In this document: positions 48,115-61,657 of the stretch, piece by piece | Layout of the letters: each line of letters begins with the position of its first letter | How positions within the stretch are numbered: the first letter of the stretch is position 1 | Origin: Haematococcus lacustris | Lineage: Eukaryota; Chlorophyta; Chlorophyceae; Chlamydomonadales; Haematococcaceae | NCBI GenBank assembly: GCA_030144725.1 | Contig: JASKMD010000003.1 | Span: 9,622,737 to 9,686,736 of the forward strand | Direction of reading: 5' to 3' | DNA: 64,000 bases | Position numbers and translations under genes: made by a program | Notes under the pieces: generated by a model | Databases searched by the model: none | What the model saw: only the letters and a program-made list of their open reading frames with translations | What the model was told of the DNA's origin: nothing

Positions 48115-50707
48115 ATGTTGACCAGACCCCGTCCGCCGCTGGCTTCGGGCCCAACACGCCGCTGCCTCCGTTTTGCCTGCTGCAGGCGCGCCCAGCGCAG
48201 CAACACGGTCGCAGCGGCCTCCCCTGATCCCTGGGGCTTTTATAGCAACAGCCCCAGCAGCCGGCCAGGCCCATCCAGCTATGCGGCATCCTCCCAGGCC
48301 AGTGACTCCTGGGCACGGAGCCAGCCCAGCCCTGCGCCCCAGCCCTCTTCTGCACCTCCCAGCTCTTTGGCCACAGCTGCTACCAGCACTACCGCTGGCC
48401 CTGCTGCCTACAATGCTAGCGAGCCCTGGCGCCCCTCAGCCTCTGCCTTTGGCAGCCCCCCTACCAGCCCCTCCACTGAGGCCCTGATTGCAGAGGTGCG
48501 CAGCCCAGCCGTGCAGCAGTCCAGCAAAGGTGGCTGACAGGGTGGCTGACAGCACAGGCTCAGCAGCCTGGTGCGCTGCGTGTTGGCTGACTGCCGGGGT
48601 GGCCTTCTGAGTGCAGTTGACTGCTGAGGAGCAGCGCACGGTGCGCCTGTTCCAGGACAATGCGCGCTCTGTGGTCAATGTGTCCACCACCCGCAGCTTC
48701 AGCCCCATGTTTAGCCCCTTCATGATGCAGCAGCAGGTGCGTGGGCCCAGCCTCGTGCTCCTTGCAGCTGAATTGAAGCGAGGCCTGTCAACTAGGCACA
48801 CACTGCTACGCTACAGCCAGCACATTGCGCCTGCCGGGCAGCTTGCCAAACGCCATGTCTGCTGGCTTGTCTGGCTGCAGATGCCTCGAGGGGTGGGCAG
48901 TGGCTTTGTGTGGGATTACGATGGCCACATCATCACTAACGCCCACGTCATTGCCGGGGCCCAGGAGGTGACCGTCACATTGTGTGATGGGACAGTGGCC
49001 AAGGCCAAGGTGGGTGGCCTCACAGCTGGCACACATCCTGGGCCAGGACAGCTGCCAGGGCTGGCTGGCACCTGCTGGTTGAGCTGCTTCCACACACACT
49101 GCTGCAGTGGCTATGCTGGGGCCGTCAGCGAGTGCCACTGCTGTGCTGCAGGTGGTGGGTGGTGACCGGGAGAAGGACATTGCAGTGCTCAAGGTGGTTG
49201 AGTTGAGCCAGGAGCAGCTGGCCAGCTTGCGCCCTGTGAAGCTGGGGTCCTCCTCCAACCTGCTGGTGAGGCCATGGCACTGGGCTGGGCCTGCAGGCTG
49301 AGCAGCAGCGGCAGCACCAGGCAGGCCAAGGCAGAGACACGGCTCCTGGCCTGCTGCACCAGCAGGTCGTCTCATCCTTGGTGACCTGCGCTGCTGCATG
49401 TGACTCATGCTGTGCACACGCCCCACTACCGGCCTGCTCTGCTTGCTGCCTGCAGGTGGGCCAGCGTGTGTATGCCGTGGGCAACCCCTTTGGCCTTGAC
49501 CTGGCCCTGTCCCAGGGCATTGTGAGCGGGCTGGGGCGGGAGATCAGTGCAGGGGGCATGTGGGGCGGCCTGGGTGCAGCCATCATCACCAATGGCATCC
49601 AGACTGACACGGCCATGAACCCAGGCAACAGCGGCGGGCCACTGCTGGACAGTGCTGGTCGTGTGGTGGGCATTGCCACTGCCATCCTGGACCCCACAGG
49701 GCGTGGCGTCTCGTCAGGTCAGTGCAGCCACAGTAGGGCGCTGGCAACTGGGGTCCAGCGGCAGCAGCAGTAGCAGCAGCATCAGGCCTAAGTGCAACAT
49801 GATCTTCACACATCCTCCCCTATGCTGGCTGGCAATGGCGCCTGCTGTCCTGGCAGCACCTGACCTGTGTGGTGTGCGGGCTGCTGCCTGGCTGCTGCAG
49901 GTGTGGGCTTTGCCATCCCCATTGATGCGGTGCGAGGGATGGTGGACCAGATCCTGTGCCTGGGCCGGGTGGTGCGGCCTGCGCTGGGCATCACCATTGC
50001 ACCCGTGCCACAGATGATGACACGGCAGCCACGCTGGGGCATGCAGGCAGAGCAGGCGCCAAAGGTACGAACCCATCCACGCTGCTAGGCGTGACTGCTT
50101 GTATAGCAGCTGACTGCAGGCTGGGGGGCACGGGAGTGGGCAAGGGTGGCAGCAGACAGGGGCAGTGCAGGCTGTCACGATGTGCACTGTGCCTCATCTG
50201 TGTTGCGCGCTGCACTGGGTGCGCTGCAGGCTGAGGGTGTGCTGGTGGTCAGTGTGCAGCCAGGGGGACCTGCTGACCTGGCAGGGGTGCAGCCTACCCG
50301 GCGAGAGCTGTCAGGCCGGCTGCTGCTGGGCGACATCATCACTGGCATCAATGGCCGGACAGTCAGGACACAGAAGGACCTGTTTGCAGCCCTGGACAAC
50401 AGCCAGGTGGGTGGTCGAGCACAAGCAGCGCAGCCTGCAGCACACATGTTGATGGGTCTGTGTGTGTTCACATGGCAGCCGCCTTGAGCCAGCAGTTCTG
50501 AATTGACCACAGTCAGTCAACAGGCTGGTTGGGCCGGCTGCCTTCACCGGCTGCCTGGGCTGAGCTGTGCCATTGAGGGTGTGGTGTGTGCTGGTGGCTG
50601 CGCAGGTGGGGGACACAGCAGAGGTGGTGGTGCGCTCAGCCTCAGGCTCCACACGTACTGTGCGCCTCACCCTAGCTGACAGGGAGAAGATGACTGGCTC
50701 TGAGTGA
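48115..50707 (+). CDS. DEG1: DEG1-like chloroplast protease, copy 8 (intact)
   Basis: Exons 48115-48495, 48617-48736, 48881-49009, 49152-49265, 49456-49717, 49901-50064, 50230-50406, 50606-50707; 482 residues, triad intact. R355C is shared with copy 43592. T291I (AAIITNG) is private and lies 16 residues before the catalytic serine, in the loop inserted relative to bacterial DegP. P8, Q76 and L85 are as in its neighbours. Confidence 0.9.
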
Positions 50708-52637
50708 GGGTGCACTACTGCAGGGCTGGACTTGCATGTACCATCACTGAAATAGGCGGGTGTGGGACAGTTCCCTTGGCATGGTGTTGAGTTAGTGCAG
50801 CAACGCATTGAAGTAGAGCAGGAGCAGTGATCAAAAAGATGTTTTTTCAGGGGGGTTGTTAGTCAGTGAAGTAGCACGTGCTGCTGTGTGGGCATTTTAG
50901 GAGAGGTAGGGGCGTTGGCGGTCAGCCAAGTGTGCAACAAGAGTTCAAACTGATCAAGATGCAACATACAGATTGGTTGGTCTGCACTCTTGTAAAGAGT
51001 CTGCCTGTGGTGCTGTATCTTGTTGACGCGCCCAGCACATATATGCCTTCAATAAGGGCGACGTAGGGATGTGCTAGCTCCTCAACTGTATACATGCGTG
51101 AAGTGGCGGTGAGTGTCCAAGCTGTGATGGGTAAGATTGTGAGCCGATGTTGTACCTAACGTCTACAACGTCGCATCATTCCACCCGCTCTGCGTGGCTC
51201 GCCGCCATCCTTCAGCTCAGTCAACGTTTGGTCAAACTCCGCGCTTGACCACCTGCACTGCGTGATTGACAGCTTGAGGCGCACAACCCTTTCGCACCGT
51301 CCCAATGAACTGTGTGAATCGCTCCCATTTGTGCAACGCTGTTTTTGCCATGTGTAAGCCTGGCAGGTGAATCACACAATTGAGGTAGCTATGTTGCTGC
51401 CGCTGCTAGAGTACACGTTGTGTGTTGTAAACAATGGGAAGCCGTTAGAGCCCTGACACGTGTGGTACGAGCTCTGGTTGGGTCGGCCATGGCTGTGACG
51501 ATGTAGCTAGCATGCTGCCACTTTTGGCCATACCCTCATCGCTGGCTGGTGGTTTCTCTCCTATGCAGCCTTGTGGCGTCACCGCATTGTCTTGCATCCC
51601 TGCATGCTGGTTCATGCCATGTGCCATCGAAGCTATGCTGCATACAGCCTGTGTTCACAGCCGTTCGATGCACCGCTGTCACTCCCCTGCTTTCCAACTC
51701 AATATCCCAGTGCCATAGTTGAGCTGAGAGATGAGATGAGTTACATCATCGAAGTTGCTGTGGCTCTCGTGTACATGCTGTGGGTCTCTTGCCCCCCTGC
51801 ATGCAGAACCTCGTGCAAGTGCACCTTTCCATATCCTTGGTTACCCAAGCAAAAGTGCAGGTGTGCAGGGCAGACGTCCTGCCATCCCCTGGTGGAACCC
51901 TGCCGGCCAGCACTCGTGACTCACATCGGCACGGCTGTGTTCAGCACGGGTTGATGCCAGCAGTGTGCCGGTGCTTACCATCAACAGTTGAGAATGCAAC
52001 GCAGGGCAGGCCACTTGGATAAGGATAAGGGTACTGTAAGCCACATCAACACCGCTTGGGATGCGTAGGGCTGTGCTGCCAGCAGTGTTAGGCTGCACAC
52101 GTCAAGGGCCCTTACTTGGCTGCCCGGTCTGTGTGTGCCGGCACGTGTGTGCTGGCAAGGCATGCTGGATCAAGGCCTTGGCCATTGATGCAGCATACTG
52201 CCACATCACCAGTCCTTTACAGCCAGGATGTTTGCTGGCAGCAGCAGTGCTGCACTGCACTGACAGTCAACTTGGGCACACATGGCGCATATCACGTCAT
52301 GCCCAGCTGCCCGACATGTCGCGAACACTGGCTCACGCGATACCAACTGACGCTGACGTGATGCGCAGCTTATCAGGCAGGCCAACTGCGATGGACATTA
52401 CTTGCGTCCAGGTCGTTGCGCCTAGTCCACCTTGCTCCCCGCACAGCCTCAATAACCTCGGCTCTATCCTTACCCAGTCTCAGTCACAACAGGAGCATGC
52501 AATCTACTTTGATGAGGCCGTCCTCGATGCGCGTGCGTGCCTCGTCCCAGCCCCGCCGCTCCCTCGGACACGATGTACCAGCTGCTGCTCGGGCCCTTCA
52601 CCGACTGATGCTGAGCGCCAAGTGAGGAGCTGATGGC
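50708..52637. other. Spacer between copies at 48115 and 52638
   Basis: TGTAA at 50991-50995, unit boundary at 51850, and the same TAA nonsense (51355-51357) in the short peptide frame as the previous unit. No gene recognised. Confidence 0.6.
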
Positions 52638-55230
52638 ATGTTGACCAGACCCCGTCCGCCGCTGGCTTCGGGCCCAACACGCCGCTGCCTCCGTTTTGCC
52701 TGCTGCAGGCGCGCCCAGCGCAGCAACACGGTCGCAGCGGCCTCCCCTGATCCCTGGGGCTTTTATAGCAACAGCCCCAGCAGCCGGCCAGGCCCATCCA
52801 GCTATGCGGCATCCTCCCAGGCCAGTGACTCCTGGGCACGGAGCCAGCCCAGCCCTGCGCCCCAGCCCTCTTCTGCACCTCCCAGCTCTTTGGCCACAGC
52901 TGCTACCAGCACTACCGCTGGCCCTGCTGCCTACAATGCTAGCGAGCCCTGGCGCCCCTCAGCCTCTGCCATTGGCAGCCCCCCTACCAGCCCCTCCACT
53001 GAGGCCCTGATTGTAGAGGTGCGCAGCCCAGCCGTGCAGCAGTCCAGCAAAGGTGGCTGACAGGGTGGCTGACAGCACAGGCTCAGCAGCCTGGTGCGCT
53101 GCGTGTTGGCTGACTGCCGGGGTGGCCTTCTGAGTGCAGTTGACTGCTGAGGAGCAGCGCACGGTGCGCCTGTTCCAGGACAACGCGCGCTCTGTGGTCA
53201 ATGTGTCCACCACCCGCAGCTTCAGCCCCATGTTTAGCCCCTTCATGATGCAGCAGCAGGTGCGTGGGCCCAGCCTCGTGCTCCTTGCAGCTGAATTGAA
53301 GCGAGGCCTGTCAACTAGGCACACACTGCTACGCTACAGCCAGCACATTGCGCCTGCCGGGCAGCTTGCCAAACGCCATGTCTGCTGGCTTGTCTGGCTG
53401 CAGATGCCTCGAGGGGTGGGCAGTGGCTTTGTGTGGGATTACGATGGCCACATCATCACTAACGCCCACGTCATTGCCGGGGCCCAGGAGGTGACCGTCA
53501 CATTGTGTGATGGGACAGTGGCCAAGGCCAAGGTGGGTGGCCTCACAGCTGGCACACATCCTGGGCCAGGACAGCTGCCAGGGCTGGCTGGCACCTGCTG
53601 GTTGAGCTGCTGCCACACACACTGCTGCAGTGGCTATGCTGGGGCCGTCAGCGAGTGCCACTGCTGTGCTGCAGGTGGTGGGTGGTGACCGGGAGAAGGA
53701 CATTGCAGTGCTCAAGGTGGTTGAGTTGAGCCAGGAGCAGCTGGCCAGCTTGCGCCCTGTGAAGCTGGGGTCCTCCTCCAACCTGCTGGTGAGGCCATGG
53801 CACTGGGCTGGGCCTGCAGGCTGAGCAGCAGCGGCAGCACCAGGCAGGCCAAGGCAGAGACACGGCTCCTGGCCTGCTGCACCAGCAGGTCGTCTCATCC
53901 TTGGTGACCTGCGCTGCTGCATGTGACTCATGCTGTGCACACGCCCCACTACCGGCCTGCTCTGCTTGCTGCCTGCAGGTGGGCCAGCGTGTGTATGCCG
54001 TGGGCAACCCCTTTGGCCTTGACCTGGCCCTGTCCCAGGGCATTGTGAGCGGGCTGGGGCGGGAGATCAGTGCAGGGGGCATGTGGGGCGGCCTGGGTGC
54101 AGCCACCATCACCAATGGCATCCAGACTGACACGGCCATGAACCCAGGCAACAGCGGCGGGCCACTGCTGGACAGTGCTGGTCGTGTGGTGGGCATTGCC
54201 ACTGCCATCCTGGACCCCACAGGGCGTGGCGTCTCGTCAGGTCAGTGCAGCCACAGTAGGGCGCTGGCAACTGGGGTCCAGCGGCAGCAGCAGTAGCAGC
54301 AGCATCAGGCCTAAGTGCAACATGATCTTCACACATCCTCCCCTATGCTGGCTGGCAATGGCGCCTGCTGTCCTGGCAGCACCTGACCTGTGTGGTGTGC
54401 GGGCTGCTGCCTGGCTGCTGCAGGTGTGGGCTTTGCCATCCCCATTGATGCGGTGCGAGGGATGGTGGACCAGATCCTGCGCCTGGGCCGGGTGGTGCGG
54501 CCTGCGCTGGGCATCACCATTGCACCCGTGCCACAGATGATGACACGGCAGCCACGCTGGGGCATGCAGGCAGAGCAGGCGCCAAAGGTACGAACCCATC
54601 CACGCTGCTAGGCGTGACTGCTTGTATAGCAGCTGACTGCAGGCTGGGGGGCACGGGAGTGGGCAAGGGTGGCAGCAGACAGGGGCAGTGCAGGCTGTCA
54701 CGATGTGCACTGTGCCTCATCTGTGTTGCGCGCTGCACTGGGTGCGCTGCAGGCTGAGGGTGTGCTGGTGGTCAGTGTGCAGCCAGGGGGACCTGCTGAC
54801 CTGGCAGGGGTGCAGCCTACCCGGCGAGAGCTGTCAGGCCGGCTGCTGCTGGGCGACATCATCACTGGCATCAATGGCCGGACAGTCAGGACACAGAAGG
54901 ACCTGTTTGCAGCCCTGGACAACAGCCAGGTGGGTGGTCGAGCACAAGCAGCGCAGCCTGCAGCACACATGTTGATGGGTCTGTGTGTGTTCACATGGCA
55001 GCCGCCTTGAGCCAGCAGTTCTGAATTGACCACAGTCAGTCAACAGGCTGGTTGGGCCGGCTGCCTTCACCGGCTGCCTGGGCTGAGCTGTGCCATTGAG
55101 GGTGTGGTGTGTGCTGGTGGCTGCGCAGGTGGGGGACACAGCAGAGGTGGTGGTGCGCTCAGCCTCAGGCTCCACACGTACTGTGCGCCTCACCCTAGCT
55201 GACAGGGAGAAGATGACTGGCTCTGAGTGA
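52638..55230 (+). CDS. DEG1: DEG1-like chloroplast protease, copy 9 (intact)
   Basis: Exons 52638-53018, 53140-53259, 53404-53532, 53675-53788, 53979-54240, 54424-54587, 54753-54929, 55129-55230; 482 residues, triad intact. F112I is private and A126V is shared with copy 57161; both lie in the presumed transit peptide. R355 is normal here. Confidence 0.9.
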
Positions 55231-57160
55231 GGGTGCACTACTGCAGGGCTGGACTTGCATGTACCATCACTGAAATAGGCGGGTGTGGGACAGTTCCCTT
55301 GGCATGGTGTTGAGTTAGTGCAGCAACGCATTGAAGTAGAGCAGGAGCAGTCGATCAAAAAGATGTTTTTTCAGGGGGGTTGTTAGTCAGTGAAGTAGCA
55401 CGTGCTGCTGTGTGGGCATTTTAGGAGAGGTAGGGGCGTTGGCGGTCAGCCAAGTGTGCAACAACAGTTCAAACTGATCAAGATGCAACATACAGGTTGG
55501 TTGGTCTGCACTCTTGTAAAGAGTCTGCCTGTGGTGCTGTATCTTGTTGACGCGCCCAGCACATATATGCCTTCAATAAGGGCGACGTAGGGATGTGCTA
55601 GCTCCTCAACTGTATACATGCGTGAAGTGGCGGTGAGTGTCCAAGCTGTGATGGGTAAGATTGTGAGCCGATGTTGTACCTAACGTCTACAACGTCGCAT
55701 CATTCCACCCGCTCTGCGTGGCTCGCCGCCATCCTTCAGCTCAGTCAACGTTTGGTCAAACTCCGCGCTTGACCACCTGCACTGCGTGATTGACAGCTTG
55801 AGGCGCACAACCCTTTCGCACCGTCCCAATGAACTGTGTGAATCGCTCCCATTTGTGCAACGCTGTTTTTGCCATGTGCAAGCCTGGCAGGTGAATCACA
55901 CAATTGAGGTAGCTATGTTGCTGCCGCTGCTAGAGTACACGTTGTGTGTTGTAAACAATGGGAAGCCGTTAGAGCCCTGACACGTGTGGTACGAGCTCTG
56001 GTTGGGTCGGCCATGGCTGTGACGATGTAGCTAGCATGCTGCCACTTTTGGCCATACCCTCATCGCTGGCTGGTGGTTTCTCTCCTATGCAGCCTTGTGG
56101 CGTCACCGCATTGTCTTGCATCCTGCATGCTGGTTCATGCCATGTGCCATCGAAGCTATGCTGCATACAGCCTGTGTTCACAGCCGTTCGATGCACCGCT
56201 GTCACTCCCCTGCTTTCCAACTCAATATCCCAGTGCCATAGTTGAGCTGAGAGATGAGATGAGTTACATCATCGAAGTTGCTGTGGCTCTCGTGTACATG
56301 CTGTGGGTCTCTTGCCCCCCTGCATGCAGAACCTCGTGCAAGTGCACCTTTCCATATCCTAGGTAACCCAAGCAAAAGTGCAGGTGTGCAGGGCAGACGT
56401 CCTGCCATCCCCTGGTGGAACCCTGCCGGCCAGCACTCGTGACTCACATCGGCACGGCTGTGTTCAGCACGGGTTGATGCCAGCAGTGTGCCGGTGCTTA
56501 CCATCAACAGTTGAGAATGCAACGCAGGGCAGGCCACTTGGATAAGGATAAGGGTACTGTAAGCCACATCAACACCGCTTGGGATGCGTAGGGCTGTGCT
56601 GCCAGCAGTGTTAGGCTGCACACGTCAAGGGCCCTTACTTGGCTGCCCGGTCTGTGTGTGCCGGCACGTGTGTGCTGGCAAGGCATGCTGGATCAAGGCC
56701 TTGGCCATTGATGCAGCATACTGCCACATCACCAGTCCTTTACAGCCAGGATGTTTGCTGGCAGCAGCAGTGCTGCACTGCACTGACAGTCAACTTGGGC
56801 ACACATGGCGCATATCACGTCATGCCCAGCTGCCCGACATGTCGCGAACACTGGCTCACGCGATACCAACTGACGCTGACGTGATGCGCAGCTTATCAGG
56901 CAGGCCAACTGCGATGGACATTACTTGCGTCCAGGTCGTTGCGCCTAGTCCACCTTGCTCCCCGCACAGCCTCAATAACCTCGGCTCTATCCTTACCCAG
57001 TCTCAGTCACAACAGGAGCATGCAATCTACTTTGATGAGGCCGTCCTCGATGCGCGTGCGTGCCTCGTCCCAGCCCCGCCGCTCCCTCGGACACGATGTA
57101 CCAGCTGCTGCTCGGGCCCTTCACCGACTGATGCTGAGCGCCAAGTGAGGAGCTGATGGC
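55231..57160. other. Spacer between copies at 52638 and 57161
   Basis: One inserted C (CAGTCGATC, ~55353), TGTAA at 55515-55519, one deleted C near 56121, unit boundary at 56373. The boundary has the left-type CCTAGGTAACCC followed by the right-type GGAACCCTGCC, so it is mosaic. No gene recognised. Confidence 0.6.
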
Positions 57161-59753
57161 ATGTTGACCAGACCCCGTCCGCCGCTGGCTTCGGGCCCAA
57201 CACGCCGCTGCCTCCGTTTTGCCTGCTGCAGGCGCGCCCAGCGCAGCAACACGGTCGCAGCGGCCTCCCCTGATCCCTGGGGCTTTTACAGCAACAGCCC
57301 CAGCAGCCGGCCAGGCCCATCCAGCTATGCGGCATCCTCCCAGGCCAGTGACTCCTGGGCACGGAGCCAGCCCAGCCCTGCGCCCCAGCCCTCTTCTGCA
57401 CCTCCCAGCTCTTTGGCCACAGCTGCTACCAGCACTACCGCTGGCCCTGCTGCCTACAATGCTAGCGAGCCCTGGCGCCCCTCAGCCTCTGCCTTTGGCA
57501 GCCCCCCTACCAGCCCCTCCACTGAGGCCCTGATTGTAGAGGTGCGCAGCCCAGCCGTGCAGCAGTCCAGCAAAGGTGGCTGACAGGGTGGCTGACAGCA
57601 CAGGCTCAGCAGCCTGGTGCGCTGCGTGTTGGCTGACTGCCGGGGTGGCCTTCTGAGTGCAGTTGACTGCTGAGGAGCAGCGCACGGTGCGCCTGTTCCA
57701 GGACAACGCGCGCTCTGTGGTCAATGTGTCCACCACCCGCAGCTTCAGCCCCATGTTTAGCCCCTTCGTGATGCAGCAGCAGGTGCGTGGGCCCAGCCTC
57801 GTGCTCCTTGCAACTGAATTGAAGCGATGCCTGTCAACCAGGCACACACTGCTACGCTACAGCCAGTACATTGCGCCTGCCGGGCAGCTTGCCAAACGCC
57901 ATGTCTGCTGGCTTGTCTGGCTGCAGATGCCTCGAGGGGTGGGCAGTGGCTTTGTGTGGGATTACGATGGCCACATCATCACTAACGCCCACATCATTGC
58001 CGGGGCCCAGGAGGTGACCGTCACATTGTGTGATGGGACAGTGGCCAAGGCCAAGGTGGGTGGCCTCACAGCTGGCACACATCCTGGGCCAGGACAGCTG
58101 CCAGGGCTGGCTGGCACCTGCTGGTTGAGCTGCTGCCACACACACTGCTGCAGTGGCTATGCTGGGGCCGTCAGCGAGTGCCACTGCTGTGCTGCAGGTG
58201 GTGGGTGGTGACCGGGAGAAGGACATTGCAGTGCTCAAGGTGGTTGAGTTGAGCCAGGAGCAGCTGGCCAGCTTGCGCCCTGTGAAGCTGGGGTCCTCCT
58301 CTAACCTGCTGGTGAGGCCATGGCACTGGGCTGGGCCTGCAGGCTGAGCAGCAGCGGCAGCACCAGGCAGGCCAAGGCAGAGACACGGCTCCTGGCCTGC
58401 TGCACCAGCAGGTCGTCTCATCCTTGGTGACCTGCGCTGCTGCATGTGACTCATGCTGTGCACGCGCCCCACTACCGGCCTGCTCTGCTTGCTGCCTGCA
58501 GGTGGGCCAGCGTGTGTATGCCGTGGGCAACCCCTTTGGCCTTGACCTGGCCCTGTCCCAGGGCATTGTGAGCGGGCTGGGGCGGGAGATCAGTGCAGGG
58601 GGCATGTGGGGCGGCCTGGGTGCAGCCACCATCACCAATGGCATCCAGACTGACACGGCCATGAACCCAGGCAACAGCGGCGGGCCACTGCTGGACAGTG
58701 CTGGTCGTGTGGTGGGCATTGCCACTGCCATCCTGGACCCCACAGGGCGTGGCGTCTCGTCAGGTCAGTGCAGCCAAAGTAGGGCGCTGGCAACTGGGGT
58801 CCAGCGGCAGCAGCAGTAGCAGCAGCATCAGGCCTAAGTGCAACATGAGCTTCACACATCCTCCCCTATGCTGGCTGGCAATGGCGCCTGCTGTCCTGGC
58901 AGCACCTGACCTGTGTGGTGTGTGGGCTGCTGCCTGGCTGCTGCAGGTGTGGGCTTTGCCATCCCCATTGATGCGGTGCGAGGGATGGTGGACCAGATCC
59001 TGCGCCTGGGCCGGGTGGTGCGGCCTGCGCTGGGCATCACCATTGCACCCGTGCCACAGATGATGACACGGCAGCCACGCTGGGGCATGCAGGCAGAGCA
59101 GGCGCCAAAGGTACGACCCCATCCACGCTGCTAGGCGTGACTGCTTGTATAGCAGCTGACTGCAGGCTGGGGGGCACGGGAGTGGGCAAGGGTGGCAGCA
59201 GACAGGGGCAGTGCAGGCTGTCACGATGTGCACTGTGCCTCATCTGTGTTGCGCGCTGCACTGGGTGCGCTGCAGGCTGAGGGCGTGCTGGTGGTCAGTG
59301 TGCAGCCAGGGGGACCTGCTGACCTGGCAGGGGTGCAGCCTACTCGGCGAGAGCTGTCAGGCCGGCTGCTGCTGGGCGACATCATCACTGGCATCAATGG
59401 CCGGACAGTCAGGACACAGAAGGACCTGTTTGCAGCCCTGGACAACAGCCAGGTGGGTGGTCGAGCACAAGCAGCGCAGCCTGCAGCACACATGTTGATG
59501 GGTCTGTGTGTGTTCACATGGCAGCTGCCTTGAGCCAGCAGTTCTGAATTGACCACAGTCAGTCAACAGGCTGGTTGGGCCGGCTGCCTTCACCGGCTGC
59601 CTGGGCTGAGCTGTGCCATTGAGGGTGAGGTGTGTGCTGGTGGCTGCGCAGGTGGGGGACACAGCAGAGGTGGTGGTGCGCTCAGCTTCAGGCTCCACAC
59701 GTACTGTGCGCCTCACCCTAGCTGACAGGGAGAAGATGACTGGCTCTGAGTGA
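57161..59753 (+). CDS. DEG1: DEG1-like chloroplast protease, copy 10 (intact, most variant)
   Basis: Exons 57161-57541, 57663-57782, 57927-58055, 58198-58311, 58502-58763, 58947-59110, 59276-59452, 59652-59753; 482 residues. V190I sits directly after catalytic H189 (TNAHII), a conservative change likely to be tolerated. M163V and A126V are also present. Introns and 3' spacer carry more substitutions than other copies. This is the best candidate for a slightly older or less homogenised copy. Confidence 0.9.
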
Positions 59754-61657
59754 GGGTACACTACTGCAGGGCTGGACTTGCATGTACCATCACTGAAGTA
59801 GGCGGGTGTGGGACGGTTCCCTTGGCATGCTGTTGAGTTAGTGCAGCCACGCATTGAACTAGAGTAGGAGCAGTGATCAAAAAGATGTTTATTCAGGGGG
59901 GTTGTTAGTCAGTGAAGTAGCACGTGCTGCTGTGTGGGCATTTTAGGAGAGGCAGGGGCGTTGGCGGTCAGCCAAGTGTGCAACAACAGTTCAAACTGAT
60001 CACAATGCAACATACAGATTGGTTGGTCTGCACTATTGTAAAGAGTCTGACTGTGGTGCTGTATCCTGTTGACGCGCCCAGCACATACTTGCCTTCAATA
60101 AGGGCGACGTAGGGATGTGCTAGCTCCTCAACTGTATACATGCGTGAAGTGGCGGTGAGTGTCCAAGCTGTGATGGGTAAGATTGTGAGCCGATGTTGTA
60201 CCTAACGTCTACAACGTCGCATCATTCCACCCGCTCTGCGTGGCTCGCCGCCATCCTTCAGCTCAGTCAACGTTTGGTCAAACTCCGCGCTTGACCACCT
60301 GCACTGCGTGATCGACAGCTTGAGGCGCACAACCCTTTCGCACTTTCCCAATCAACTCTGTGAATCGGTCCCATTGGTGCAACGCTCTTTCTGCCATGTG
60401 CAAGCCTGGCAGGTGAATCACACAATTGAGGTAGCTATGTTGCTGCCGCTGCTAGAGTACACGTTGTGTGTTGTGAACAATGGGCAGCCGTTAGCGCCCT
60501 GACACGTGTGATACGAGCTCTGGTTGGGTCGGCCATGGCTGTGACGATGTAGCTAGCATGCTGCCGCTTTTGGCCATGCCCTCACCGCTGGCTGGTGGTT
60601 TCTCTCCTATGCAGCCTTGTGGCGTCACCGCATTGTCTTGTATCCCTGCATGCTGGTTCATGCCATGTGCCATCGAACCTATGCTGCATACAGCCTGTGT
60701 TCACAGCCGTTCGATGCACCGCTGTCACTCCCCTGCTTTCCAACTCAATATCCCAGTGCCATAGTTGAGCTGAGAGATGAGATGAGTTACATCATTGAAG
60801 TTGCTGTGGCTCTCGTGTACATGCTGTGGGTCTCTTGCCCCCCTGCATGCAGAACCTCGTGCAAGTGCACCTTCCATATCCTAGGTTACCCAAGCAAAAG
60901 TGCAGGTGTGCAGGGCAGACGTCCTGCCATCCCCTGGTGGAACCCTGCCGGACAGCACTTGTGACTCACATCGGCACGGCTGTGTTCTGCACGGGTTGAT
61001 GCCAGCAGTGTGCCGGTGCTTACCATCAACAGTTGAGTATGCAACGCAGGGCAGGCCACTTGGCTACGGATAAGGGTACTGTGAGCCACATCAACACCGC
61101 TTGGGATGCGTAGGGCTGTGCTGCCAGCAGTGTTAGGCTGCACATGTCAAGGGCCCTTACTTGGCTGCCCGGTCTGTGTGCCGGCACGTGTGTGCTGGCA
61201 AGGCATGCTGGACCAAGGCCTTGGCCACCACTCCTTGACAGCCAGGATGTTTTGCTGGCAGCAGCAGTGCTGCACTGCACTGACCTCCAGCTTGGGCACA
61301 CATGGCGCATATCACGTCATGCCCAGCTGCCCGACATGTCGCGAACACTGCCTCACGCGATACCAACTGACGCTGACGTGATGCGCAGCTTATCAGGCAG
61401 GCCAACTGCGATGGACATTACTTGCGTCCAGGTCGTTGCGCCTAGTCCACCTTGGTCCCCGCACAGCCTCAATAACCTCGGCTCTATCCTTACCCAGTCT
61501 CAGTCACAACAGGAGCATGCAATCTACTTTGATGAGGCCGTCCTCGATGCGCGTGCGTGCCTCGTCCCAGCCCCGCCGCTCCCTCGGACACGATGTACCA
61601 GCTGCTGCTCGGGCCCTTCACCGACTGATGCTGAGCGCCAAGTGAGGAGCTGATGGC
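59754..61657. other. Divergent spacer between copies at 57161 and 61658
   Basis: The most diverged spacer in the window. TGTAA is at 60037-60041 with a mismatch in the surrounding hairpin. Around 60345-60395 there are clustered changes that would all alter amino acids in the short peptide frame, arguing against that frame being a gene. The unit boundary is at 60895, and the following 5' spacer is of the same private type as 1-763, including the 24-bp deletion. Confidence 0.65.
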
